DNA from: Chlorops oryzae
Lineage: Eukaryota; Arthropoda; Insecta; Diptera; Chloropidae
Assembly (NCBI GenBank): GCA_020466095.1
Contig: CM035808.1
Coordinates: 78,307,863-78,371,862, forward strand
Reading direction: 5' to 3'
Length of the DNA: 64,000 nt
The notes under the pieces: model-generated
What the model saw: the letters and a program-made list of their open reading frames with translations, nothing else
Databases searched by the model: none
Told to the model about the DNA's origin: nothing
Made by a program: the position numbers and the translations under genes
Part shown: piece after piece, positions 1 to 11,384 of the stretch
How the letters are laid out: each line of letters begins with the position of its first letter
Position numbering within the stretch: position 1 is the first letter of the stretch

Positions 1-1437
1 TTCTATAAACAGAAATTGCATTTGAATGATACAACACCGGTATACATAAAAAAAATAGAGAACACCACACACTCAGAAACCCGAAATCAGAAGACAAAGT
101 AAAGAATTAATTAAAGACGACTTTGTAGAACCATCAAATTCTGAATACAATAGCCCTATTCGCCTAGTTCCCAAAAAGTCACTACCCAATTCTACCCAGA
201 AGAAATGGGGGTTAGTTATCGATTGTAAATAAGAGATTAGCAGCTGACAAATATCCTTTACCTCGTATTGACGATATACTTGATCAGTTAGGCCGTGCCA
301 AATATTTTTCTTGTTTAGACTTAATATCAGGATTTCATCAAATCGAGGTGGAAGAAACTTCTGGAAAAATACATCATTTTCAACAGAACAAGGCTCTTTT
401 AGATTCAAAATATTACCTTTCGGTCTAAAGATAGCACCCAACTCATTCCAGAGAATGATGAATATCGCCTTTTCAGGACTAGGCCCAAGTAAAACTTTCG
501 TCTACATGGATGACCTCATAGTAATAGGATGCTCAGAAAAACATATGCTAGACAATTTGAAAGAAATCTTTACTATCTGCAGAAAAACAAATCTCAAGCT
601 CCACCCTGATAAATGTAAATTTTTCAATTCACAAGTCACTTTTCTGGGACATAAATGAACAGATAACGGCATTTTACCTGACGACGAAAAATTCGAAAAA
701 ATTCTTGCATACCCAGAACCCACAAATTCAGACGAATGTAAACTTTTCGTGGCATTTGCAAATTACTACAGAAGATTTATACCAAATTTCGCGCATCAGG
801 CAGCACATATCACTAAACTAACTAGGAAAAATACTCCATTTGTTTGGTCATCTGAATGCACAAAATCCGACCAATACCTAAACAATTCTTTACTATCACC
901 AAAAATTCTCCAATATCCCGATTTCGAGCGACCTTTCTGTATAACGACAGATGCAAGCAAGGTAGAATGCGGTGCAGTGCTAAGCCAAAACCACAACGGT
1001 ATACAATTACCTATAGCGTTTGCATCAAAAACATGTTCAAAAGGCGAATCAAATAAATCGGTAATAGAACAAGAGTTAACAGCCATCCATGGGCAATAAA
1101 ATGTTTTAAGCCTTACATTTATGGCACAAAATTCCTAATTAGGAGCGATCACAAACCACTAACATATTTATTTTCAATGAAAAACCCTTCGTCAAAACTG
1201 ACAAGAATGCGATTGGACCTTGAGGAATTTGACTTTGAGGTTGAATACATCAAGGGAAAAGATAATTGTGGCACATATGCCCTATCTCGGATTGATTTTG
1301 GGCAAATCAAGCAACTAAGAGATAAAGAATCTGCAAACGTACAGGTCGTTACAAGGTCCAAATCAAATAATAATCCTAACACACATCAAGACTATAAAAT
1401 ACCTGAAAAACAGTCCAACCTTAGGGTTTATGACTCC
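1..1437 (+). pseudogene. Gypsy/17.6-like retrotransposon pol fragment (RT and RNase H)
   Basis: This is a decayed pol gene of an insect gypsy-type LTR retrotransposon; intact pol proteins copy the element RNA into DNA. Reverse transcriptase coding starts near base 40, changes frame, and is clearest at 311-658, where the LPFGL box is followed by the catalytic YMDD motif (near 505-516). An in-frame stop at 656-658 ends that stretch. RNase H follows at 749-1099 (ANYYRRFIPNF, then TTDAS) and 1177-1443 (DFEVEYIKG). At least three stops or frameshifts break the chain and no integrase follows. Near 1437 it runs into antisense gag of the next feature, so it is truncated by rearrangement. Family assignment rests on motif order, not a database search. 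Confidence 0.85.
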
Positions 1438-1761
1438 GCATAGCTTCATCATTTGTTCAACTGCTTTTATGAATGGTATCAGGTATTCTGTTTTTGATAG
1501 GGGTTGAACTGCCCTAAATTGGTTTACTATGTCTGTTGGTGATAGTCCCAGGTTATTCATTTGGGGTTGTATGAATTTAACCTGTTGTTGTTGCTGCTCT
1601 TGAATTTGATGTTGTTGCTGCTCCTGAATTTGTTGTTGTAGTTGTTCTTGCAAATGTTGTTGCTGCTCTTGTCGCTCTTGTTGTTGTTGTTGGATGTCAT
1701 GAATTAATGCCTCTTGCCGCTGGATCACTAGGCGAAGTTGTTCAATTTCTTGTTTCTCCAT
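1438..1761 (-). pseudogene. Gypsy-type gag, N-terminal part only
   Basis: An ORF reading leftwards from an ATG at 1761 starts with a Gln-rich coiled-coil segment (about residues 5-65, interrupted CAG/CAA runs) followed by a gypsy-like gag motif, FIKAVEQMMKLCGV. It sits 146 bp downstream of a primer-binding site and LTR in the same orientation, where gag belongs. Homology stops near 1437, where the sequence becomes the antisense of the + strand pol fragment, so the last 20 or so residues of the ORF are spurious. The result is a head-to-head junction of two gypsy-type pieces. The Q-rich tract alone could suggest a host gene, but the LTR, PBS and gag context argues against that. Confidence 0.75.
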
Positions 1762-1906
1762 TATTGATTGTTTTTGATTTTTTTTTTAATTTACGGTTGA
1801 TGTACTAATATTAACCCGAGTAACGCTTTTAAAATGTTGTTAATTTTTTTTTTTTTTTTTTTGATTGCTGATCGTGTTCGTTCGATTCACTTTATCTTCA
1901 GATAAA

Positions 1907-1925
1907 GTCCCGTTTGACTGCGCCA
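1907..1925 (-). promoter_or_regulatory. Primer-binding site of the minus-strand gypsy-type element
   Basis: Read on the minus strand the sequence begins TGGCGCAGTC, the tRNA primer-binding core known from gypsy/17.6-type elements. It abuts the LTR end (shared T at 1925) and precedes gag by about 145 bp. Confidence 0.75.
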
Positions 1926-2417
1926 GTTATGTTTCTGATCTCTTAAGAACTGAGTTTTAAATAATATTTTATTTAAACGAAAATTGAGAAAGTAAAACAA
2001 GTTACGAACTTAGGTTCACAAGATGTTTATTGAATTAAATGTGTCTTAAGACTAATATTTTAGGTTCTAAGTCGCTGCTTAAATACTAATGCAGGTAGTT
2101 TTAAATATGATGAATCTTAACATATTTGTCCTTGAGAAAGGTAGTTTAAATTTCTGTTTCATAGTTTTATTACGGTATCTTATTTTGAGCAGGGTAATTT
2201 AAATTTCAGTTTTAAAGTTTTATTACGGTATCTTATTTTGCGAAGGGTAGTTTAAATTTCAGTTCTAAAGTTTTATTGCGGTACCTTAATTTGGATATTC
2301 CTGTTTTGTAGTATTTTAATGAGGTTCCCTAGATTTCTATTTTATTGCGGTACAAATGGCTAGACGCTTTAGTTATGTCTGCGTAAATATATCTATTTAT
2401 GTCGTAGGGACGTAACT
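1925..2417 (-). mobile_element. Errantivirus-type 5' LTR
   Basis: On the minus strand this 493-bp block begins AGTTACG and ends CATAACT, the AGT...ACT ends typical of gypsy/errantivirus LTRs, and is followed directly by the primer-binding site. The base after the outer end opens CGCGCG (2418-2423), an alternating pyrimidine-purine site of the kind favoured by ZAM/tirant-like errantiviruses. The other LTR is absent, so a duplication of the target cannot be checked. The inner U3 side carries three 53-bp direct repeats. Confidence 0.75.
2141..2299. repeat. 53-bp tandem repeat, three copies, inside the LTR
   Basis: Copies start at 2141, 2194 and 2247, each with a GTAGTTTAAATTT-like start and a TTTTATTACGGTA core. 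Such arrays in U3 may act as enhancer-like elements; that role is inferred. Confidence 0.75.
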
Positions 2418-3737
2418 CGCGCGTTTCGTCACGCCTAGCTCAAAGTGCTCACTCACAACCGCGATATCTTCTGCATCAATATGTAAGGTATATGCAATTT
2501 AAGATTTTCATGCACATTACCTAAAAATTTTTTTTTTAAATAATAATATTTTTTTTACCAGGGATCGTAAATAACTGTTATGGAAAAAAACAGAGGCAAA
2601 AAAATCATCACTTTCAAGACACGGAGGCTGAAGATTAATATATGGAAGGGGTCGCATTGAAAATAACTGTCGAAATCCGTGATGATATTAAATAAAAATC
2701 CTAAAATCCAACTAAAACAGTTATTTTTCAACTGAAAAGAAAAAAAGTAGAATGAAAGTCTTAAAAAGAGATTTTTATTTTTCGAGCCAAAAATAACAGT
2801 TATTAAAGACTTTTATTTTTTCAGTCCCATTTAACTGTTATTTTGCAACTTTTATTTAAAAGTCCGAAAATAAAAGTTATTTTCGGATTTTTATTTTTTC
2901 TGTTGAAAATAAAAATCCTTTTTATGTAATTTCTAAAATAACGGGAAAAATTAATTTTTGTTTCTTTCAATGCACAAAAAAAGACATAAAGTTTCATATA
3001 ATTAGGTGTTTATCCCGAAAACTTCTATACGGATTTTTTTAGAATGCAAAGACTTCGAAATCAATTACTTTAGGTATACCCAGCTCGCAGCATCTTTTAA
3101 AGTCAAAGCTTAGCCTTGGATATATGCATTATATTACGGTCCCTGTTTTTTACAGAAGCAAACTAAGAGCACTTGATTTTTACCCAAACATGCGTAGGAT
3201 CAAAAAAGATACCTATTATAATTAAATTTTAGATTTATTCCCGTTTCCGTTAATGCTTTTCGACAGGAATTTACTATTTTCTAAATGGCTCCCACAACAC
3301 TAGCGCTTGCAACTCTGGGATCCCAAACCACTTATCACGGAATATCGAACTGTTTTTTTTTTTTTTTTTGCTGGACTTTCAAGATTTCTTGAAAACAGTG
3401 AAATAATTTAACTTTTTGGATTAATTGAAAAAATTTACCGAAATTCCGGGATCGCAAAAACCGTCTGGGATTTCAAGCCCTACATAGCACTAGCAAAACG
3501 AAGTCAATTTTCTTCAGAATAATACATTGGCAGGGGTATAAAGAAGAAATAGTACAGGTGGAGTTGGAACTAATAAAACACTAGAGTTTAACTATACGCG
3601 TTTCCTGCAGGGTATGTACTACCGATATATCGATCGAAATTTTTTCGAATAATATTTTGTCAATATTCGATATAGTTTGTAAATATCGAAATATCAAATA
3701 TCGATATTTTTTTTTATTCTGGACACCCCTAATACTA
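2418..3737. other. AT-rich non-coding DNA with recurring AATAACTGTTATT-like palindromes
   Basis: No ORF worth reporting. Between about 2565 and 2940 short palindromic blocks around AACAGTTATT / AATAACTGTTA recur at irregular spacing on both strands. Similar words recur at 52510-52730 after the Penelope ORF. A T16-17 run lies near 3354. The rest shows nothing recognisable. Confidence 0.5.
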
Positions 3738-3895
3738 ATTTCACTTTGATATGTGAAGCAAAACCAATTTGCAAACGCAAAAGCAAAAACCGAATGCTTC
3801 CGAACGCTAGAACGCTTGGGGTGCTAGAGCCCAGCGCAACTATCAGCCTAATTTTTGTTCTACGTGAGACCTCTTGTTGTTATTTATTTAGTGGT
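3738..3895 (+). repeat. Dispersed repeat B, copy 1
   Basis: About 158 bp, starting ACTTTGATATGTGAAGCAAA, that recurs in the same orientation at 53220-53373 with scattered substitutions and small indels. Function unknown; probably part of an uncharacterised transposon. Confidence 0.8.
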
Positions 3896-4667
3896 AAGAT
3901 TCTCCCTTAAGGACTCGTTTTGTACTTCTGCCTCTTCAATTAATATACAATTTTCGTTTAAATCGCTTAAATACTTAATTATTTCAACTAATTGTTGGTT
4001 TTTTTTTCTCATGTGCCTTACTCGAAACACTTAATGAATATATTTTACTTGGTCAATTAAAAAAGCTGCTTCTTGAAGCTGAGCATAATGACTAAGTGCA
4101 ACCTGATCTTTAATCAATTGTAAAACTTCGCGGTTTGGATTTGCCTCTCTTATTCAACCCTACCCTTCTTGTTGAATAACCCTGGAGTGATCTTCAAATT
4201 GTTTTAGCTTCTGTTTTAACTGATATAATAGATTCAATTTTTTACTTAGTAAAGGGACTCTAACCATTTAAATATTTGAATTTTCGTACTCACCACTTTC
4301 TTTAGTCTGCGCCACTGAAAAAGTTGATTGATTTTTTCATTTATTTTGTGTTCCTGGGATTTTAAAATATGTTTTTTTGACTGAACTTTTAAACTTGCAC
4401 AAACTTTTTACACTTGTATGAAAATAAAATTGATTGATACTGACAGTATTTAATTTCTTTTGGTTATATTAAATGTGAACACAGTTAGATTCACAGGATC
4501 GAGCTAATCAGTATGTGACCTCGCCACTTTTTAAAACTGAAAACAGCTCCACTCAGCTGGCTTGAGTCACTCTATATTAACGTTTAAAACAACCTTTTCT
4601 GAAAATTTATACGTTGTAAATTCCAGCGATCGGCAAAAAAAATTTTTATTTTTAGATTTTTGTATTA
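3896..4667. other. Non-coding AT-rich stretch, nothing recognised
   Basis: No long ORF, no clear terminal repeats and no RNA gene seen. Confidence 0.4.
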
Positions 4668-5763
4668 TTGAATAAAAAGAAATCACAAATTGGAAATACA
4701 AAATTTCTGAATATTGAAAAATTGATAATTCAAATTCAAAAAATTCGGATTGAAAATATAAAATTCATTATGAAAAGAAAAATTGTGATTTAAAAAAAAA
4801 AAAATTAAAAATCATATTCCCAAGACTCCGGATTTTTTAAATAATCATATTTCCAAGATTACGGATTTTTTGAACAGTCGAGATATCCCCTTAGAAATTG
4901 GTATGGTCGAGGGTATATTGCGTTCGTGTGGTTGTGTGTAACACCCAGAACCAGTCGAGATACCAAATATAAATAGAAATGAGCAGCGTCACCAGAAGAT
5001 TCGGTTTAGACTTCGTCTTTCTGATCATTTCTATACCAATTTCTAATGGGATATATCGACTTTTATTCAAAAAATCCGTTATCTTGGAAATATGATTACA
5101 CAAGTTTACAAATGGTATTATGGCTTCGACTATTTTCATCCGATTTTCAAGACCGATAAGTCATTTTGTTGGAAATTAAATGATTTTTCTTATCTAATGC
5201 CGATGTGAAGGCTTTGTACTGGAACAAATTGGAATATAATGGCTCAATATTTTAAAAATTTGGAAAAAGTTCAAAGAAATTCACTATGTCATTAGAAAAA
5301 TTTCAATTAAATAAAATAATTGTAGCATACTGTTTATATTTCTGAAAAGGGCATTCTTTTGAATTTTTATAGACGTAGAAAAAATTTAAATCGGTTGATA
5401 AACCACGAAGTTACAGCTTTTTAAGTGAGTCAATGTCCTAAATAACGGTTTTTGGTCCATATCTCCGAATCAAGAGGCAATCTTAAAAAACCGTTGGAAT
5501 ATTTGAGTTCAGCACACTAAATTACGTCAAACACAACTGTCAGATTCTCAGATCCAAAACCTTGTATTCTTGTGTTTGGTTATTCAAAAAATACGCAATC
5601 TTGGGAATATGATTTTTGATTTTTTTTTTAAATCACAATTTTTCTTTTCATAATTATTTTTTTTATTTTCCATCCGATTTTTTTGAATTTGAATTATCAA
5701 TTTTTCCTTATTCAGAAATTTTATGTTTCCAATTTATGATTTCTTTTTATTCAACAATCAATA
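4668..5763. repeat. Fold-back repeat family A (two nested inverted pairs)
   Basis: Outer arms at about 4668-4849 and 5580-5763 are inverted copies of each other (shared words such as AATTGATAATTCAAATTCAA). An inner pair, 4838-4908 and 5029-5097, is also inverted (ATCATATTTCCAAGAT...ATTAGAAATTGGTATGG). A third, single arm of the same family lies at 52737-52893. There is no transposase ORF, so this fits a non-autonomous fold-back element or several elements inserted in opposite orientation. Confidence 0.75.
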
Positions 5764-6914
5764 ATAAAAGAATTAACATTTTTGGCCAATCCGTAATTAG
5801 ACCCGATAATATTGCTGAAAATATTAGGTATTACTGCCGATCCCTGGTAAATTCGTATCCATCAAACGTTGAATACCAGCTACGTCTAAACGCCGGGGCT
5901 CGTGTGTACGCACGTCAGGTCAATTAACTGTCCTAGATATAACTATGTTCTTTAAACACATAAACAGGAACACAAAGGAGTTCCATTTAATATCTTTTTA
6001 CTTAATTCAATTTTAATACAAGCTCTTTACAATTTGTTATTCTTAATAATTTGAGTATGTGCTTCTACGTCGTGTCCCTTTGGTGAGTACGCTCGCAGAA
6101 GTCCTCTTCCAATCATCGAATCTTCGTTTATATGTAAAGAAATCGCCTTGATGACATTTTCTTCAGATCGATACTTGTAAGACAATTTCGGTGACCATTT
6201 CATTGGCGTTGACAACGAATGCCGTTCCCCTGTTGATTTTTCGAATAGTTCGCTGTTATTGTTGTTGGTTATATCCTTTTGCCGTTCTGTTGGCCTACTT
6301 ATTGTTGTTGTCGTCAGCGATCGAGCTGCAAATGTGCATAAGCTTGCAATGTTGAAGTTGTCCCTGTAAGCTTATGTCAGTTGTTGAAGCCGTTAAACCT
6401 TTTGCTCATAACTTATGCAGGTGTTTTATAATTTGCCAAATCGTCAGCTCGTGGTCTTCCTTCTTGTCACTTGCTTTCCACGTATATCGTTGTCCTTGTG
6501 CTATTTTAATGCTTAGCACTTTTGTTGTTTGTCGGGTGTAAGTGGTGTAGAAAAAAAGTGAAATAAGCATTAAGTGTTTGAGTCCAACTCATAACAAATT
6601 GTAACGTTCTTCTCTACAACGAGTGTAGTGTAACGTTTTTCCCTTGGATGTCTTATCACTGTGGTTGACTCCGCTTGGGGGTCATTAAAACACAAAAGAC
6701 GTAACAGTTTTATTCTTCTTTTATTGTCCTTAGATTTTTTGAAAGTCAGTCCTATAATGAGGACTACCTTTGCTCACTTCACAATGTTCTTCACTAAATG
6801 GTAGCCCTTATTTTTCTAACTCTCCTTTTTTTTACAATTCTGGAACAACTGTTCCCCCTTTTTTTTATTATTTATATTATATGTTTTCGCCCTATTTTAT
6901 TTGTTTAGACAGAA
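5764..6914. other. Possible retroelement remnant, unassigned
   Basis: Two short ORFs (+ strand up to 5927; - strand 6027-6215) have protein-like composition but I do not recognise them. From 6600 the sequence resembles LTR or UTR DNA (TGTAACG near 6599, several CT-rich tracts). No ends could be paired, so no element is called. Confidence 0.25.
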
Positions 6915-7145
6915 CCGAAAGGCACTAGTCCCTTTAACTGAGGACCTGTGTAAATTTTTTAAATAACAAAAGAACTAGTGCTCGCTGAGGACTTTTAAAA
7001 TTTTTAAGATGACAAAAGCACTAGTCCTTTGCTGAGGACTTCTAAAACTTTTAGATGACAAAAGCACTTGTCCTTTGCTGAGGACTTTTAAATTTTTTAG
7101 ATGACAAAAGCACTAGTCCTTTGCTGAGGACTTTTAAACTTTTTA
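6915..7145. repeat. 46-bp tandem repeat (about five copies)
   Basis: Exact 46-bp spacing at 7008, 7054 and 7100, a good copy at 6962-7007 and a degenerate one before it. The unit starts GATGACAAAAGCACTAGTCC and contains TTTGCTGAGGAC. The lack of spacers rules out a CRISPR array. Possibly an LTR-internal minisatellite. Confidence 0.85.
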
Positions 7146-9315
7146 GATGACTAACGCGACTGAGCCGTCGACGGCTTGCTGGCGGCGACGGCGCACATAA
7201 GTTGGGCCAACGTGACTTGAAAGGCAATCGGCCGGCACCGATCGTGGGAATGCAACGTGGGCAGAATTCTCCCTTGCCTGGGTTTTGCAAGTCGGACGGA
7301 GTCATGCTAACGAGCATTGAGCCCTCTTTGGCAGTTTATTTGTTTTAGTTTTTTATGCTAATGACTGCAACATTATAGGAGAACTGTGCGATTCGAATTT
7401 CGCTATTGCTGCCTGCTTGCCGGCAGGCCTAACTGTACGTCGCTTGGACTCTGGTTTTTTTTTGGACAAATCTTTTGTCAAGTTCCTTTGAAGTCAGGAG
7501 TTGATAAAAATGCAACTTTGGCAAATATCCCTTGGACGTGATTATAATTAATTTTCAAAAGTCCCAGCATCATTTTACAATGTGGGAATATTCAGATTTC
7601 TGGAAGTGCCGATACTGCAGTTAATTTGTCTTCCTGCGTTCCCTAATATGCTACTTTTCGATTCGAAACAGCGGTTCCCAATCTTGTTTGACGCAGTCAC
7701 CACCTGGAAATTGTGGAAATTATGGCCATTATAGAATACATCGCGCAAAGTTTTTATAAGAGTCCGAAAGAAGAGCTGCAAGCATATTGGGAAAACATGC
7801 ACTTAAATGTTTTTGGCCACCATGAAAAGACTCCACTACATGGAGAAAGATAACGGAGTACCAAAAGAGAATGGCCTTGAAAGCATTTCTATTGGGACGA
7901 AGTTTTTTTTTGAATCGGATATAATAAGGCAACCGTGTCGAACTTCATTTTTTTAACAATTAATTTTCTACCAATTCTTCGGTCAGCTCAAACAGAATGC
8001 TTGCATGCCTTATGCTCCTCCTTTCTACATTTATTTAATCGATTTGCGCTTTACTTGCCTCTTCCTCCAATAAAACTTCTAGTATTACGGCTCTTAAATC
8101 GATTTTTGGTTTTTATTTGTTATTGTTCTCTAAAACTCTTCAATTTCAAATATTGCAGTTTTTGAATTTTATATTTAATTTTTTAATTACTCTAATATTT
8201 ATTCGGGCTAGGGTCCAAGCATTTCTATTACGAAATGTGAATTTTTTTCTTTAAAATTCAATAAAATCACAAAAAATTTTTCTTTTCCAAACGCCACAGC
8301 CGTTTTGTTATGTTCCAATTTCATGCGTCCTATGCAAGCACTTTTGAACTTTTTGAAATATGGATTTTTTTTTATATATCTGGAATATGGGGGAAAAATT
8401 CTAAACTGATCGGAACAAAACGCTAGCAGCTACATGCGATCGCTATAGCAGTGAGTTGGCGAACATGTATACAGCACAAACTTTAAACGAGTATTTCTCA
8501 AAATCACTTTTTCAAATTTTCTTGAAAACTACATAACCGATTAATTTAAAATTTTGTACACATTTTCTACATAAAAAACCTGGACCCAACGTTTAGTAAA
8601 ATGTATATTTTTTATCAAATATTTTCAAATGAAAAAAGTAAGGGAACGTAGGGGTGAGGATTTGATTATTGTTTGTCTAAATTTTAATAGGTTTTCATTT
8701 TCAGATGATTTCCGGCCGAGTTATCGCGTGTCGTTTTCAAATATGAAAATTTATACGGAATTCATGAAAGTTGAGATATATAAAATTTGATGGATGGGCT
8801 CAAGCCCACCCAGCCCACACGACTCCGACGCCACTGCACAACTTTGTTTTTTTTTTTTTTTCAAAGACATTCTGAGAAAATCTCCGTTGCTTTAATATTT
8901 CTGGACGAAAGAATTTCAAAATATAGCTAATAGTTTGATTTCTAACATTCAAAAGGTTTGAAGTAAATTGCTTCATCCATAATTGAGAAGAAAATTCGAA
9001 AAAAGTGTTTGTTTAACGCTGAAACCCTTACCACCCCTTCCTTAAAAACAGGAGAAAGCCCAAAAATAGAAAAAAGCAAATGATGTATTCTCTCTGAACT
9101 AGTCCTTTTCTCTTGTAGTCCTAAAATTCAAGCACAAAATGTTGTGCATAATTTGTACAGAACAATTTTCACTTTTGGTTCAACGACCCAGGGGAAATAC
9201 TTTAGTGTTTTTTTTTTTTTTTTTACCAGAGACCAATAATATTTGTTGTTTTATTTTATTTTTCGAGATTGATAAATTTGGCCATAGATCAAAGAATAAA
9301 ATTTCCGTTTTTAAA
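7146..9315. other. Non-coding stretch, no supported gene
   Basis: GC-rich patch 7150-7320, then AT-rich DNA. Short ORFs on both strands at 7575-8165 lack motifs and overlap each other. Nothing else recognised apart from T-rich homopolymers. Confidence 0.4.
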
Positions 9316-9715
9316 TAAGAGTTATTCACAAGAACAAATTTGTTTTTTCGTTAATCATTTTTATCGTTTTTTATTATAGATTTTTTTTTATTTTTAAGTT
9401 TGACAATAGGAGTTATTTACAAAATTCGTTTTTGCCGTTGCTCGTTACTTTTATTTTACATACTTTTTCACTTTGCCTGCTTCGATTTATCCTCAAAGAA
9501 AATTTGGAATTTGAAAAAAAGTAAAGATAGATTTTTTAGGTTTTACGTTATCAATAAGAGTTATTCACAACACTCATTTTTTCAGTGCCCATTACTTGTA
9601 GTTACGGTGTTTTATTTCTGTTGCTAATTATATATATTTTCAGTTTTTTCCGTTTTAACGTTACCTAATAGGATTTATTCAAGCAAAATATTTTTCGTTG
9701 TCGTGCTTGCATTTG
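9316..9715. repeat. Degenerate tandem repeat, about 90-145 bp units
   Basis: The phrase AATAAGAGTTATTCACAA or close variants recurs near 9316, 9406, 9551 and 9667, each followed by a T-rich block and a GTTGC/TACTTG-like tail. Four diverged units; function unknown. Confidence 0.55.
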
Positions 9716-9849
9716 TTATTATAAGACGTATGTATATTAATTGTTTTTTTCCGGCAATGCTAATTAGCAACACTAGTTGCTTCAACATTTTGTAATAAGT
9801 TTCCAGCAGTCGATCGCGTCGCGCGAATTCTCTCACGTCCGTTTTATAA

Positions 9850-10691
9850 GTGAACAGCATGGCGTTATATAGTTTCCCCCCCGGATTTTTGCGTATTTCG
9901 GTTCGTTTCGATAGTCGTCATCGCCGGCGAAAGTTGATTTTTTCCATCGATTCGAATCACCGAATATCATATTGGACATCATCCCAGAAACAGTTCGACA
10001 GCTCCGTCAACATCATCCGAAGTCAGCATCAGCATCGCAGCGCAATTCGAAAGGTACGTCGTTGCTTTTTCTTCTTATCTTTGAAACGATTTCTTATTGC
10101 CCCATTATTTGGTCGGACAACTAATTGACCTTTGTTGCACAAACATTGGCGATCCTACGAGGAGTCCTGGATTCTCCGGAGCAAAGTCCATCTGCGAGTC
10201 ATTTTCAGAACACGAGTCATGAGTCTTCCAGTGCCCTTCAAAACTTTAACGGACATTGGAGTGCAGAGATCACGCCATACAGTGGGGATGGTCTTCTCGC
10301 ATTCGAAATAATGTATCTCTCGCGCTATCTCGTGGCAAGGTGAAACCAAATGGTTACCGGCAACGGAGTGAACAGTGTGTATTTGCGTTGCTTTGTGCCT
10401 ACCTTTCGCTAGGCCTTACGGCTTTTTGCAGGCAAACAAAACAGAAGACAAAGAAATTAGACGAAAGAACGTTGGTCAGCTATATTGCAGCCCTGCTACA
10501 TTTTGTTTTTCGGTTGCTGTGTCAATCGTTCGATTTGAATTCGCTCGATTCGAATTGAAGCCGAAATTTGTGCGTACACTTTGGTTCTCTTTTCGTTTAC
10601 TCTTCGGCTTGAAAACCAATAGCGCTTTTCGATGCAAAGTCTAGCGAGGGAGTTGAGAGTAAGAGCGAGACTACATTTTAATCGCTTTGAG
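9850..10691. other. Moderate-GC stretch of unknown nature
   Basis: Higher GC than its neighbours, with several open frames up to about 100 codons in different frames but no recognisable domain. It could be the leader or LTR of the degenerate retroelement that may follow at 11385-12248. That link is speculative. Confidence 0.25.
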
Positions 10692-10856
10692 TACTTGCTG
10701 GCTCAAAATTTCGTGCGGATCTGTATTTTGTTGTGCTACTTGCTTGCTCAAAAGTTCCTGCGGATCTGTATTCTGTTATGCTACTGGCATGCTCATGTAC
10801 GTGCGGATCTGTATTTTATCTGACTACTGGCTTCATCAAAAGTACGAGCGGATTCT
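10692..10856. repeat. 45-bp tandem repeat (3.7 copies)
   Basis: Units start at 10692, 10737, 10782 (43 bp) and 10825, each with the core TGCGGATCTGTATT. The repeat keeps a long frame open in places, which makes the overlapping ORFs look better than they are. Confidence 0.85.
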
Positions 10857-11109
10857 CTTTGTTTACTCAATCACAAAGAACATTTGTCGTAAAATTTATC
10901 GTCGGGTTATATGCATTGCCTGTGGGTTTAACCTAGTGGAGACATTCAGTACAAGCAATATTCGTACATGCCTAGCAAGACATTATTATTCGATTTCATG
11001 GACTCTCCGTCATTGTGTTGTATGCAGTAAATTTTCGGAACAGGAGAATCTTTTCAATATTTTGTCACTTGCTTGCTTGGACGCTGCTGCGTAGTCATTT
11101 TTAGTGCTA

Positions 11110-11282
11110 CAGTAGAGTACGGATAAATGCAACACGTTTTTTGCTCGAATTCTTGTGCACTTATGCGTTCTTTGCAATAATACGTGCATGTTTTCATGGG
11201 AAATCATAAAAAGGGCTTCAAAGCACCTTGCACTTATGAGATTTTTGCATTTATTCGTGTTGCATTTATCCGTAGTTCACTG
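11110..11282. mobile_element. pogo/Tigger-type MITE, complete
   Basis: A 173-bp element flanked by TA on both sides (11108-11109 and 11283-11284). The termini are imperfect 27-bp inverted repeats: left CAGTAGAGTACGGATAAATG, right (reverse complement) CAGTGAACTACGGATAAATG, both continuing CAACACG. CAGT ends plus a TA target duplication match the pogo/Tc1-mariner group. No coding capacity, so it depends on a transposase made elsewhere. Confidence 0.85.
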
Positions 11283-11384
11283 TATTTAGTTGAACCCAAA
11301 TGAACGTTTTCTCAGCACAAGCGCCTTTAATGTATATTTTTCAAAACCCATCGCTTGCACGGGCTCTATTCATGTTGAATTGAC

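Noticed and set aside
1438..1761. Gln-rich ORF as a host poly-Q transcription factor
   Set aside because: It lies at gag position behind a PBS and LTR and carries a gypsy gag motif after the Q tract.
6027..6215. 62-codon minus ORF (KWSPKLSYKYRSEENVIKAI) as a gene
   Set aside because: Protein-like but short, unrecognised and without supporting ends; noted only as possible relic.
6962..7145. CRISPR-like array
   Set aside because: Repeats are directly adjacent with no spacers, in an insect-type genome.
7575..7932. Minus-strand ORFs near 7575-7932 as a gene
   Set aside because: The opposite strand looks equally coding-like, no motif, frames overlap.
10632..11207. Several ORFs over the 45-bp repeat
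   Set aside because: Repeat-driven open frames with no recognisable protein.
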